A DNA stretch of 64,000 bases. Origin: a virus. Below, in pieces: positions 39,243 through 47,419 of this stretch. The DNA lies in the IMG/VR virus record IMGVR_UViG_3300035181_000829, positions 26,232 to 90,231 of that record, one strand, 5' to 3'. The position numbers and the translations under genes are program-made. The first letter of the stretch is position 1, and each line of letters starts with the position of its first letter. Below the pieces are notes generated by a model, which saw nothing but the letters and a program-made list of their open reading frames with translations, was not told the DNA's origin and did not search any database.

Positions 39243-40403
39243 TCAGGCCGCTTTCTTGGTCGTGGTCTTGGCCGGGGCCTTTTCCGCTTCCGCCGCTTGC
39301 CGCTGCTTCGCCATGACCTTGACCTTGGCCGCGATCTTTTCCTTGTGTGCCTTGGTTTCGAGATGCTCGGAAGCCCATTCGGAGCAGATGCGTTCGATCA
39401 TCATGTCAGCGGACGCGATGCCGAATTGCGTCATGCCATACTTGATCGCCAGTTCGACCGTTTCCGCCGCCGCTTCTTCCAGCTTGAAGATGATCGTTTT
39501 CTTGGTGATCACTTGCCGCGAAGCCGCGCGCCCGGAGGCGGTCGTTCCCGCCGCCGTTTCATACTTTTCTTTCAACACCATCGGCAGGTTGTTCTGGGTC
39601 GATTCGGCGGCGAGCGCCAGAACTTCTTCGACGTTCTCGGACGTGACGAACCGTTCAGCAATCGAAACCTTCGACCAACCGATCCCACCAAGCGCCGTCG
39701 GATCGAACCCTTCGAGCTTCGAGTAGGTCAGGTAGATGCGCGCGAGCGCCCGGCCCTTCGACGCCTTGAAGCCGAACTCGGTCTGGCAAAATTCGTTGAA
39801 GGCGTCTTCGCCCTCGTATTCACCGCCATTCTCTTTCAGGTGCGCGCCGGTTTGGAGGATGATGGCGAGCGAGCCGCCCATCCAGAAATAGCTTTCGGCG
39901 ATTTCCGAGTTCAGGGCGCGGGCGACTGCAATCGGGTCTTCGGAATTGTCGTCCATCAATTCTTGCAGGTGGCCGACGACCGTGACGGGCATGTAGGCAT
40001 CCTGTGCCTTTTCGAGCGCGCTGCCTTTCAGTTCGCGGACCTCATTGTGGGCGACTTCGCCGCCATCGACGGCATCTTCACCGTCCGAGAGATAGGCCGC
40101 GACTTCATCGGCCTTGCAGGCCGCGTAGCGCACGCTGTCGGCGGTTTCTTCGACCGAGATGATATACAGCACTTGGTCTTTCTCGAAGACCCGCTCGTCC
40201 TGCGGCAGTTCGGTCGCGTAGCCTTGGAAGGTAACAAACGTGTGGGCGTCCAGCAGCTTTTCCGGCTTCTTGGAAGACGGGACGACTGCGGTCGATTCGG
40301 CGGCTTTCGGCGCAGCGGCCTTGCCTTTGGCGGCGGTGCCTTTCGATTTGGCCGAGGCGGTTGCCTTCGCCGCAGGGGCTTTCGTGCGAGGGGTGGTTGC
40401 CAT
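39243..40403 (-). CDS. DNA-binding-type protein with histone-like tails
   Basis: 386 residues. The first 45 are an Ala/Lys/Pro/Thr tail (KAPAAKATASAKSKGTAAKG) and the last 35 are again Ala/Lys-rich (EKAPAKTTTKKAA), like H1 or AlgP tails. The middle has acidic repeats, then LAIILQTGAHLKENGGEYEG and NEFCQTEFGFKASKGRALAR, a layout like DUF3102-type proteins that bind DNA. It stands as a single transcription unit with its own leader (CAATGGATTG, 40496) and a hairpin after it. An abundant nucleoid-type protein or a reader of the palindromes are both conceivable; neither is shown. Confidence 0.65.
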   Translation of the reverse strand: MATTPRTKAPAAKATASAKSKGTAAKGKAAAPKAAESTAVVPSSKKPEKLLDAHTFVTFQGYATELPQDERVFEKDQVLYIISVEETADSVRYAACKADEVAAYLSDGEDAVDGGEVAHNEVRELKGSALEKAQDAYMPVTVVGHLQELMDDNSEDPIAVARALNSEIAESYFWMGGSLAIILQTGAHLKENGGEYEGEDAFNEFCQTEFGFKASKGRALARIYLTYSKLEGFDPTALGGIGWSKVSIAERFVTSENVEEVLALAAESTQNNLPMVLKEKYETAAGTTASGRAASRQVITKKTIIFKLEEAAAETVELAIKYGMTQFGIASADMMIERICSEWASEHLETKAHKEKIAAKVKVMAKQRQAAEAEKAPAKTTTKKAA

Positions 40404-40516
40404 GATATTCCTCCGATGGGATGATGTGGCAGGGGTTGTTTTGCAGTAGTGAGCTTACGTTAGAAGCGTGTCGCGGGTTTGTCAAGCGGTGTTTGCAATG
40501 GATTGTAGCAAATGTA

Positions 40517-41077
40517 TTACCTTAGATTTTCCCGGCTGTAATTGACGTTTACCTTTTGCCCGTCAAGAAGCATCCGCGCAAGCTTGGCACAGAAGTAAGC
40601 ATCGGCCTCGTCGCTGCAAGAGGCAATAAACCCCTCATGTGCTGCCCAACCCATGATTTCGTCTTTCTTCGCATTGGCCTTGCCGGTAGCGAATTTCTTG
40701 AGGGAAGTTGGCGGCACTGCGATGATAGGCACTTTCAGTTCGCGGATGAAATGCCACTTTAGCAGTCCGATCATTTCCGCCCGCGCCGTTATCTTGCCAG
40801 ACCTTGCATTGATCGGACCGTAGTCCTCGATACATACGGATACAATCGGACGGGGCAGGTTGCCAAGGGTAGTGATAATTTCCTCATACAACCACTGTGT
40901 GCGGTAGGTGTCGCTGCCGAGTTTGGGGTCAGAACCAAGTGCAAACCCATAGTGTTCGCCGCCACACTTGTATGGTAAGCAGTAAACACCGAATGATGTG
41001 ATCGACGCATCAAGCCCAATCACATAACCCGAAACGTTTTCTTTCTCCGTTCGAAGCAGCTTACCGCTACTGGACAT
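40517..41077 (-). CDS. RuvC-like Holliday junction resolvase
   Basis: 186 residues with an RNase H fold: YVIGLDASITSFGVYC (D23), IVSVCIEDYG, EMIGLLKWHF, then VPPTSLKKFATGKANAKKDE and SDEADAYFCAKLA. These are the four acidic motifs of RuvC-type resolvases, which cut recombination junctions before packaging. ATG 41077 has GGAGAG upstream; the 5' end overlaps the preceding gene by 58 nt. Confidence 0.8.
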   Translation of the reverse strand: MSSSGKLLRTEKENVSGYVIGLDASITSFGVYCLPYKCGGEHYGFALGSDPKLGSDTYRTQWLYEEIITTLGNLPRPIVSVCIEDYGPINARSGKITARAEMIGLLKWHFIRELKVPIIAVPPTSLKKFATGKANAKKDEIMGWAAHEGFIASCSDEADAYFCAKLARMLLDGQKVNVNYSRENLR

Positions 41078-41907
41078 TTCTTCGCTCTCCCACAATCGAT
41101 TTTGTCACATATCCTATCAGGAAGTTGCCGAGTTGCAAATGCCTTCTGCACTTGTTTGGCCGGGACATAGATGCGCGCTAGACGCTTCAAATCGATGCAC
41201 TGCGCTTCTAGCTCCTTGAATGGGGGAGTCCTGTATAGTTCGGTCATGGAGCGATCAATGTAGATGAACCTAACAATCGGGCTAACAGTGTAGCCTAATT
41301 TATCCGCAATCGACAGAAGCATGTAGCGGTAGTTGCTAGCCTGCACTAAGTGATCACCTAGAGGTTCTGCAAGCGTATCCCACGGAACGTCCGCGCGATC
41401 AATGGTCTTTACTTCGTAGACGTGGAATACATTGTCGGTATCAAGCAGGATTATGTCAGCGTGGCCGATGACGGTCTTGCTCTTGTTGAACAGATCGGTT
41501 TCAACGTAATTCGTTATGCCGTGTCCGCACTTGTTACATTTGGCAGAATGATCGTAACTGGCATGTATCCGCTTGGTTTCCCCGCAAGCGCATATCCAGT
41601 CCCCCCAAAGCATACCGCGAAACTCCGGGTTACGTTGGATGAACTGTGTGATGATGTAGTCACCTAGGAACTTGCCGGTATCCCATAGCAGTTGGAACTT
41701 GGGAGGCACGCCCCCGCCAAGACTATCTCTATCCTCTGCGTGTGTGAGCACAAATTCCCGCGCGCAGAACCGATCCGTATCTGTAAGGCGTATAAGCGAG
41801 CTTACATGGATAAGCGGGATACTGCGGTCTTTTTTCTTGCCCCGCTGTTCACGCCGGAAAGACAGATTCAATGTCTCTGCAAATATCTTACTTGGCAAGC
41901 TTGGCAT
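41020..41907 (-). CDS. Cas4-like PD-(D/E)XK exonuclease
   Basis: 295 residues. Nuclease motifs are GHADIILLDTDN (D151), HVYEVKTID (E165, K167) and QASNYRYML (Q189/Y193). One cysteine at C48 (FCAREF) plus C267, C272, C278 and C284 at the end match the iron-sulphur cluster layout of Cas4 and AddB. An inserted CACGE...CNKCG pair (106-127) could bind zinc. No CRISPR genes are near, so it is a recombination or end-processing nuclease beside RecA and RuvC. The C-terminus overlaps the next gene. Confidence 0.85.
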   Translation of the reverse strand: MPSLPSKIFAETLNLSFRREQRGKKKDRSIPLIHVSSLIRLTDTDRFCAREFVLTHAEDRDSLGGGVPPKFQLLWDTGKFLGDYIITQFIQRNPEFRGMLWGDWICACGETKRIHASYDHSAKCNKCGHGITNYVETDLFNKSKTVIGHADIILLDTDNVFHVYEVKTIDRADVPWDTLAEPLGDHLVQASNYRYMLLSIADKLGYTVSPIVRFIYIDRSMTELYRTPPFKELEAQCIDLKRLARIYVPAKQVQKAFATRQLPDRICDKIDCGRAKKCPVAVSCFERRKKTFRVM

Positions 41908-42271
41908 GGGCCAGAAGTTCCTCTAGGTCGTCAACACGAATGCAAGCGATGGAGTGGGTAGGCTTTCCTTTGGGATCAACAAGCTCAACGATGATGATAG
42001 GCATTTCATCGCACCCGCGAGCGGCAAGTTCAATGGTGTCGATCATTTCCTTGGTGACACGGAAGCTATCATGCTTGGTCGCCTTGTGTTCAATGCGCGC
42101 GACGTTCTTGACGCGCACATCACCTTTTTCTTTCTTGTTACCGCTTCCCGCAGTGCGATGCCCGCCGAACTTGGCCGCAACCTTTTTTTCCAAACCCTTC
42201 GACGCCCTGTAAGCAGGTCCGGGCTTTACCGCATCACGGGCAAGGCGTCGAATGATCGGATTGTCGCTCAC
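41888..42271 (-). CDS. PD-(D/E)XK resolvase-like nuclease
   Basis: 127 residues from GTG 42271, which overlaps the RecA stop as GTGTGA; a GTG at 42283 adds four. The core is KGLEKKVAAKFGGHRTAGSG, KGDVRVKNVARIEHKATKHD (D and E-x-K) and SFRVTKEMIDTIELAARGCD. The order E, GSG, GD, E-x-K, then a Ser is that of archaeal Hjc-like junction resolvases and phage relatives. A second resolvase (RuvC-like) lies 1 kb away, an unusual doubling. Confidence 0.7.
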   Translation of the reverse strand: MSDNPIIRRLARDAVKPGPAYRASKGLEKKVAAKFGGHRTAGSGNKKEKGDVRVKNVARIEHKATKHDSFRVTKEMIDTIELAARGCDEMPIIIVELVDPKGKPTHSIACIRVDDLEELLAHAKLAK

Positions 42272-43467
42272 ACCAAGTCCCACCGCTTACGGAAAGCGTC
42301 AACGATGTTGTTCTGCAATCGATTGTAAGCTATCGAGTTTTCGACTGCCCAAGTATTAAAATCTTCGGCGGATTTGAACTTGTAATTTACATCGTCATAC
42401 TCGAACGAAGTCGGACCTCCTATGCACACACCAACCTGAATGCCGAATGCACGCATCGACTTGGCCTGATCAACCCATCCTTCGGGACAACCGTCAAGAT
42501 TGATCTGGCGGATAAGCTTGAACTTGGCTTCTTTCATCGGACCGCCACCTTTGTTCTTGGTGACTTTTAGGTCATGCTCATTGTAGATGACAAGCGAATT
42601 ACCGTCGCTATCATCTTTGAGGATTTCCTTGTTCTTGCATTCGAGTTGCTGGGTAGTTGAGAACTCCAACGCCTTACCTCCCGGCAGCACGCGAGGATCG
42701 CCGAAGACAAGGCCGACCTTCGTCCGGAACTGGTTGATGTTGATGAGGGTAGGCGAGTGACCCCGCATCCTCTCTTTGAGAAGTCCGTTGTTGGTGCGGC
42801 GCACATACTTGCCAACAAGACGTGCTTGGATTGCCATTGTGTCCTGCATCGAGCTTTCATCAAGCTCTTTCATGGGCACAAGCATGGCGATACTATCCAT
42901 TACGACCATCTTGATTTCTTTCGCCCGCAGCATCGCATCTGCAAGGTCAACGGCGTGCTCGCCCGTTTCTGGCTGCACAACAACGATGCGTTCAAGATCA
43001 CAGCCAATCTTGCGTGCCCACGATTTGTCGAGCGTGCCCTCAACATCGACCCATGCTGTGATAGCGTAGGGGTCATCGCGCTGTAGGGTGGCAATAGACT
43101 TGAGGGCTAGAGTGGTTTTCCCCGACGATTTCTCCCCATAGAGCATATGGGCGCGGCTTGTGGTCCAGCCGCCTCCGAGCGCCAAATCACATGCAAGTAT
43201 CCCGGTGCGTGTGCGGGCGCTATCCATTGAACGGCTGGACGCCCGAACGAAGGGTGAGCCATACTGGCCGCTCTTGACGATGGTATCGATTACTTCGCCA
43301 AGCTCACCGTTGAATGAAGGAATTTCTGCTGCGGCTGGCATTACTGACCGCCTCTTGATGCCGCCCTTCTTTACAGGTTCGTTATCATCTATCGGCGTAG
43401 ATGCTTCGGGGGCAGGTTTCCCCACCCCCGTGCTACGTCCGACAGGCCGACGCTTAATGCCTGCCAT
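42268..43467 (-). CDS. RecA/UvsX-like recombinase
   Basis: 399 residues. Walker A is GEKSSGKTT (111-119), Walker B MVVMDSIAML (D191), and the loop and C-terminal signature NINQFRTKVG, GGKALEFSTTQQLE follow. It forms filaments on single-stranded DNA for strand exchange in recombination-dependent replication and repair. The N-terminus carries the basic motif twice, MAGIKRRPVG and KGGIKRRSVM, with a Pro/Ala linker. The 3' end contains an exact palindrome read as NRLQ. Confidence 0.9.
   Translation of the reverse strand: MAGIKRRPVGRSTGVGKPAPEASTPIDDNEPVKKGGIKRRSVMPAAAEIPSFNGELGEVIDTIVKSGQYGSPFVRASSRSMDSARTRTGILACDLALGGGWTTSRAHMLYGEKSSGKTTLALKSIATLQRDDPYAITAWVDVEGTLDKSWARKIGCDLERIVVVQPETGEHAVDLADAMLRAKEIKMVVMDSIAMLVPMKELDESSMQDTMAIQARLVGKYVRRTNNGLLKERMRGHSPTLININQFRTKVGLVFGDPRVLPGGKALEFSTTQQLECKNKEILKDDSDGNSLVIYNEHDLKVTKNKGGGPMKEAKFKLIRQINLDGCPEGWVDQAKSMRAFGIQVGVCIGGPTSFEYDDVNYKFKSAEDFNTWAVENSIAYNRLQNNIVDAFRKRWDLV
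42316..42325. repeat. CAATCGATTG site
   Basis: Exact copy near the recombinase 3' end, read as NRLQ, about 44 nt before the next start. Confidence 0.95.
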
Positions 43468-43479
43468 ATCGTTCGTCCC

Positions 43480-44379
43480 TTATCCGGCCTGAGCCGCGAG
43501 CAGCGCCTTGATGTAAGCGGGCTTCTTCGCGGACAGCTTCGACCCCTTCGGCAGGACGGGGTGTTTGATGCCCCATTCCTCGACGATGCCTTGCAGTTCT
43601 TCGAGCGTCATGGCCGTAAGGTCTTCCTCGGTGAAGGCTTCTTCCTCGCCTTCTTCCTCGCCGCTTTCCTCGCCTTCTTCCTCGTCGCCGAACAGCTTCT
43701 CGTAGGCTTCGATCAGCTTGTCTTCATCGGCGAAGGCTTCGAGGGCCTTGCGCTTGATGGCAAGGGTTTTGCCCTTGATACCGAGTTCATTGCAAAGCGC
43801 CGTGGCGTCGTCGTCATCGAGCGAAGCGAGGTCGATTTCCTCGCCTTCTTCCTCGCCTTCTTCCGCTTCCGCTTCTTCCTCGGCCTCGTCTTCGGTGAAC
43901 AAGGCTTCGACCACCGCCGCGCGCAGCTTGACGACCGGCAGTTTGGTATCGACTTCGAGGCCATGTTCCTTGACGAGCGCAACAAGATCAGGCTTGCCCA
44001 TCGCGGCAACGTCTTCCTCGGTCAGTTCGGCTTCTTCTTCGGTCTCGTCTTCGGCTTCTTCTTCGGCTTCTTCTTCGGCCTTGCCTTCGGCCTCGGTGAT
44101 GGGATCGGTATCCGGGTAAACTTCGAGCAACGAGGTCACCCAGCCGTTGACCCGTTCGGTCACTTCGGTCTGTGTCGCGTCGAGGTCAGCTTGCGTGCAC
44201 ATGATTTCGATGCCGGGGGCGATGAACACTTCCGAACCATCGGGAAGCCTGCGCTTCACGGATACGGTAAGTTTGGCGGTCGCGGCCTTGGCCAACAGCT
44301 CACCCGAGGATGCGCTTTCGGGGGCTGGCGACGATGCGACCTTTGCGACTGGCGGTTTTCCGCTGCGCTTGATTGCCAT
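43480..44379 (-). CDS. Acidic protein with SAP-like repeats
   Basis: 299 residues: MAIKRSGKPPVAK, a beta part (LTVSVKRRLPDGSEVFIAPG), then three SAP/HeH-like helical units (KPDLVALVKEHGLEVDTKLP; DATALCNELGIKGKTLAIKR; LEELQGIVEEWGIKHPVLPK) split by runs of Glu such as EAEGKAEEEAEEEAEDETEE. SAP units usually bind DNA; the acidic linkers give a very negative protein. The gene sits between RecA and a MerR-like gene in the recombination cluster. Role unknown. Confidence 0.65.
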   Translation of the reverse strand: MAIKRSGKPPVAKVASSPAPESASSGELLAKAATAKLTVSVKRRLPDGSEVFIAPGIEIMCTQADLDATQTEVTERVNGWVTSLLEVYPDTDPITEAEGKAEEEAEEEAEDETEEEAELTEEDVAAMGKPDLVALVKEHGLEVDTKLPVVKLRAAVVEALFTEDEAEEEAEAEEGEEEGEEIDLASLDDDDATALCNELGIKGKTLAIKRKALEAFADEDKLIEAYEKLFGDEEEGEESGEEEGEEEAFTEEDLTAMTLEELQGIVEEWGIKHPVLPKGSKLSAKKPAYIKALLAAQAG

Positions 44380-44905
44380 GTTGATGTTCTCCTGTCAGAT
44401 ATTTGTTGCGGATGGTATCGACTTCATCATTCACCTTTTGAATTGTCTCGTCATGGTTCTTCTGATAACGACGAAACCTGTTCAAGTGGTTTCCGATGAC
44501 GGTGAGGATCACCCGAACTTCTTCGGGGTGATAGACACCTAGTTTCCGGCCATGCGGTTCATGCAGGACCGGATTTGGCAGTTGCTTGGTAGAGCCGGTC
44601 CAGCGCCAGACGGTCTGATAGGACATTCCAAGCAACGTAGCCAAATGGGTAATGCGGATGATCGGTAGAACTTCCGCTTTGTTTGTGAGAGTATTGAAGA
44701 CAAGCATCGACTCAGTTTCGCTTGCAATCGATTGCAAGCCTTCGAGCACGCGGTTGCCACAGAATCCAGCCGGATCGTTGTTAACCCCTGTGCGAGTCTT
44801 TTGCAGATGCCTATCGGCAACGTTCCCTTTCGGGAATACAAGCTTAGGCCGACGAGTTTCTACCGGCGGCGGTGCCGGTTTCCTTTTGATGATCTTGAAT
44901 TTCAT
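44300..44905 (-). CDS. MerR-like DNA-binding protein
   Basis: 201 residues from ATG 44905, coupled to the helicase stop as ATGA. The N-terminus is MKFKIIKRKPAPPP. The part IIRITHLATLLGMSYQTVWR then WTGSTKQLPNPVLHEPHGRK and YHPEEVRVIL has a MerR-type helix-turn-helix with an LPNP turn. The tail (SRKGRIVASPRKRILG) is basic and overlaps the next gene out of frame by 80 nt. The gene holds an exact 20-bp palindrome around 44725 (LQSIA). It could be a regulator of the replication genes. Confidence 0.7.
   Translation of the reverse strand: MKFKIIKRKPAPPPVETRRPKLVFPKGNVADRHLQKTRTGVNNDPAGFCGNRVLEGLQSIASETESMLVFNTLTNKAEVLPIIRITHLATLLGMSYQTVWRWTGSTKQLPNPVLHEPHGRKLGVYHPEEVRVILTVIGNHLNRFRRYQKNHDETIQKVNDEVDTIRNKYLTGEHQHGNQAQRKTASRKGRIVASPRKRILG
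44720..44739. repeat. CAATCGATTG site in a perfect 20-bp palindrome
   Basis: GCTTGCAATCGATTGCAAGC, the most symmetric copy in the window, in the MerR-like gene where it is read as LQSIA. Confidence 0.95.
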
Positions 44906-46503
44906 TGACGCTTTACCGTTGCCCCCGCGAGACGCAATGCCCGCATCCTTGCCTTTGTCCGTGCCTCGCACAGATCGGCAAGGGCTTTCGCTTTCGTAAC
45001 CCCAAAGGGGTTGTCAGTTTCGACCACATCGTTTACAGCATACCATTCTGGTGTCGGCTTGCCTTTGGCGATTCGCAGGATACGACCAAGAGCTTGCTTG
45101 ATGTTCCCCCACGGGCTAAGCTCGACTCCCGTATCGAGACGCTGCACGTTTATTCCCTTTTCAAAGATTTTGTATGTGGCAAGGATAATCTGGCAGGTAT
45201 TCGTTATATTGTCAAGTTCGTTTTCGTCAGGGACATAGGTTTCCGTATGACATGAGAATATAACGAGTTTTCCGTTAGCGATATGTTTCATCAATGCAGA
45301 TGGAAGTTCAATACCATCGACAGGCTTACCCTGTTTCAGCTTGCGTATTGCCGCTTTTGCTTCATTTTCGGTATCTAAAACGACAATCTTATGTTTACTA
45401 CCTTCCTCGGAGTATGAATAAGAGACAACATAACGATCTGTTTGATAGCTTCCGGCGTGTATGCCTATAACGTCCGCTGGTAATCCGCGAGCAATCAACA
45501 ATTTCTTGATAACCCACAGGTGCGCGGTGCGTTCTGAGAAAGCCAAGACATTACGACCACGTTGGTAGCCGCGTTCATCTATGAGACGTGCTAGCTTTGC
45601 ATTACGTTCATCATGGTGGGCAAGATACTGGATTACCGCCGGATCATTCCAGAACGAGCGATTATCTTCATGTTTGAACGTGAGCGACCAAGCATGGGGT
45701 TTAAGCACTTCCTGCTTTGATACCGCCTTCGTATCCCCTATATGCGCTTTGATTACTCTACCATATGCGCCAGTCTTATTCTCCGCCGTGAAACCGTAGC
45801 GAAGCCGTGCTGGGAACATGGAGAAGACGCGCGAAAAGCTCGGCGACCCGAACACTTGAATTTCATCTAGTATGACAAGGCCAAAGTAAGTGTAGAAGCT
45901 GGGGTGGTAGCGTCGGCTGACAAGAGACTGCGCAAGAGTGATGGTTATAAGCTTGTCTTCATAGCTTACAAAATCCTGCTGAACACGTCCAACATATTTG
46001 TCTGTCCAAGAATCCCCGAAGAATTTCTTGGACTCTTTGATCCATCCGGCAGCAATCTTGTTCGAGTCAACAATAATCAAAGTTGGTGTCATCGTTGTAG
46101 ACGCTAGGTATAGGCCAGTAACTGTCTTGCCCGCGCCAGTGGTAGCGTTTGCAAGCGCATCCTGAACGCCGGGTTCCTTTGCAATCGATTGTAGCGTGTG
46201 GAAGAACTTGGCTTGCTTCTCGTCACGCGGTAGAATGGAGACAGGTTTCATCGCGCCGCTATGTGGGCTGTATGTCTGGTCGTTCCAATCTAGCTTCTCG
46301 AAGTGACGCAGTGCGAATGCTCTTGGAATGCTGACGCCGCCCGTCACTTCGCGAAATTCATGGACGGATACCGTCTCGTCTTCGCCTGTGAGAATGTTGC
46401 GAGCCGGATTGACAAAGGTCAATTCCCTACGCAACCATAGAAGCTTTTCAGCGTCTAGCAGATGCGTAGGGATAAAGGCCCGACTACCAAGGATCGGGCG
46501 CAT
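44902..46503 (-). CDS. SF2 DNA helicase
   Basis: 533 residues. Motif I is NATTGAGKT (119-127), motif II LVILDEIQVF (213-216), motif III YGFTAE, and motif VI QALGRILR. The layout fits UvsW/RAD25-type SF2 translocases that remodel forks and recombination intermediates. It is flanked by the SSB-type and MerR-like genes. An exact palindrome near residue 104 is read as TLQSIA. Confidence 0.9.
   Translation of the reverse strand: MRPILGSRAFIPTHLLDAEKLLWLRRELTFVNPARNILTGEDETVSVHEFREVTGGVSIPRAFALRHFEKLDWNDQTYSPHSGAMKPVSILPRDEKQAKFFHTLQSIAKEPGVQDALANATTGAGKTVTGLYLASTTMTPTLIIVDSNKIAAGWIKESKKFFGDSWTDKYVGRVQQDFVSYEDKLITITLAQSLVSRRYHPSFYTYFGLVILDEIQVFGSPSFSRVFSMFPARLRYGFTAENKTGAYGRVIKAHIGDTKAVSKQEVLKPHAWSLTFKHEDNRSFWNDPAVIQYLAHHDERNAKLARLIDERGYQRGRNVLAFSERTAHLWVIKKLLIARGLPADVIGIHAGSYQTDRYVVSYSYSEEGSKHKIVVLDTENEAKAAIRKLKQGKPVDGIELPSALMKHIANGKLVIFSCHTETYVPDENELDNITNTCQIILATYKIFEKGINVQRLDTGVELSPWGNIKQALGRILRIAKGKPTPEWYAVNDVVETDNPFGVTKAKALADLCEARTKARMRALRLAGATVKRQ
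46182..46191. repeat. CAATCGATTG site
   Basis: Exact copy in the SF2 helicase gene, read as LQSIA. Confidence 0.95.
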
Positions 46504-46508
46504 GGTGG

Positions 46509-47333
46509 TTACCAGCCGCCAACGTTACCGAGGTCGCCGTCTTCTTCGTCGCCGCCAAAGTCTGCGGAGCCTGCAACACGCTTGGTTCCGCCGCCGCTAC
46601 CGAGGCCATAGGTTTTCGACATTTCATCGGCAGAGAGGACGGTGAAAATATTCGAATAGTCGGCAGGTTTTGCGAGGTCTTTATACTTCGCCAGAACGGG
46701 TTCCGCGATTCGCTTGTCGAATGAAATGTCCTCGCCGATACCCGCCTCTTTTTCGCCGGAACGTGCACAGTTGATGACAACACCACGGAAGTCTTTGGCA
46801 AAGCGTTGTTCGAACGCTCGCTTGAACTTCGCCATGTTGCGGCCCTTGACGGGAAGCAGTTTCTTGCTGATCTTGACGGTCTCCCCTTTTTTGTTGGTGT
46901 AGGGGCGACGGTCGAGCACAGTGAGCATAAGGGTGTAAGACCCCTCGCGGCCTTCGTGCTCACACAGAGGGCATGTGACACCGGAGTCCGCGATGCAGAC
47001 AACGTTCTCCCACCGACCTTTGTGCTTGATGGTATGTTCCGACACGAAGAAAAGTTCTTCGGAGTCGAGGATGACGAGTTCCGCTTCTTCGCCCGGTTTG
47101 AGCCTGAAACGATACGGCGTATCCTTCATCTTGTCGTAGCGGGCCTGTTGAGCAGCCTGCTTCTGTTCGCCCACTTCGAAGCCCTTGGCCCCGTGAACGA
47201 TGGGTGTGGCCTTGACAGGTGCCCCCGATTTCTTCGCACCGACTTTAGCGACGGTGCGCTTAGGTGAGACGGTGCGTTTAGATGAGGCGGTAACCGGCTT
47301 ACTTGCCGGGGTGGCGATTTTACGGCGGATCAT
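46509..47333 (-). CDS. Single-stranded DNA-binding-type protein
   Basis: 274 residues from ATG 47333: MIRRKIATPASKP then SSKRTVSPKRTVAK, a long basic N-terminus. The core has YRFRLKPGEEAELVILDSEE, GVTCPLCEHEGREG (zinc) and MLTVLDRRPYTNKKGETVK, the layout of the gp32-like phage SSB family. The end is acidic (GGDEEDGDLGNVGGW), as in SSBs that recruit partners. It covers template strands for the polymerase and recombinase beside it. Confidence 0.75.
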   Translation of the reverse strand: MIRRKIATPASKPVTASSKRTVSPKRTVAKVGAKKSGAPVKATPIVHGAKGFEVGEQKQAAQQARYDKMKDTPYRFRLKPGEEAELVILDSEELFFVSEHTIKHKGRWENVVCIADSGVTCPLCEHEGREGSYTLMLTVLDRRPYTNKKGETVKISKKLLPVKGRNMAKFKRAFEQRFAKDFRGVVINCARSGEKEAGIGEDISFDKRIAEPVLAKYKDLAKPADYSNIFTVLSADEMSKTYGLGSGGGTKRVAGSADFGGDEEDGDLGNVGGW

Positions 47334-47419
47334 ATCGTGTCCTTGAGGTTCAGGTTTTTCCAAGTGTCCGTAGACCTGCTAAGCTAACCATATCGGAACA
47401 TGAAGTGCAAGTCCTTTTT

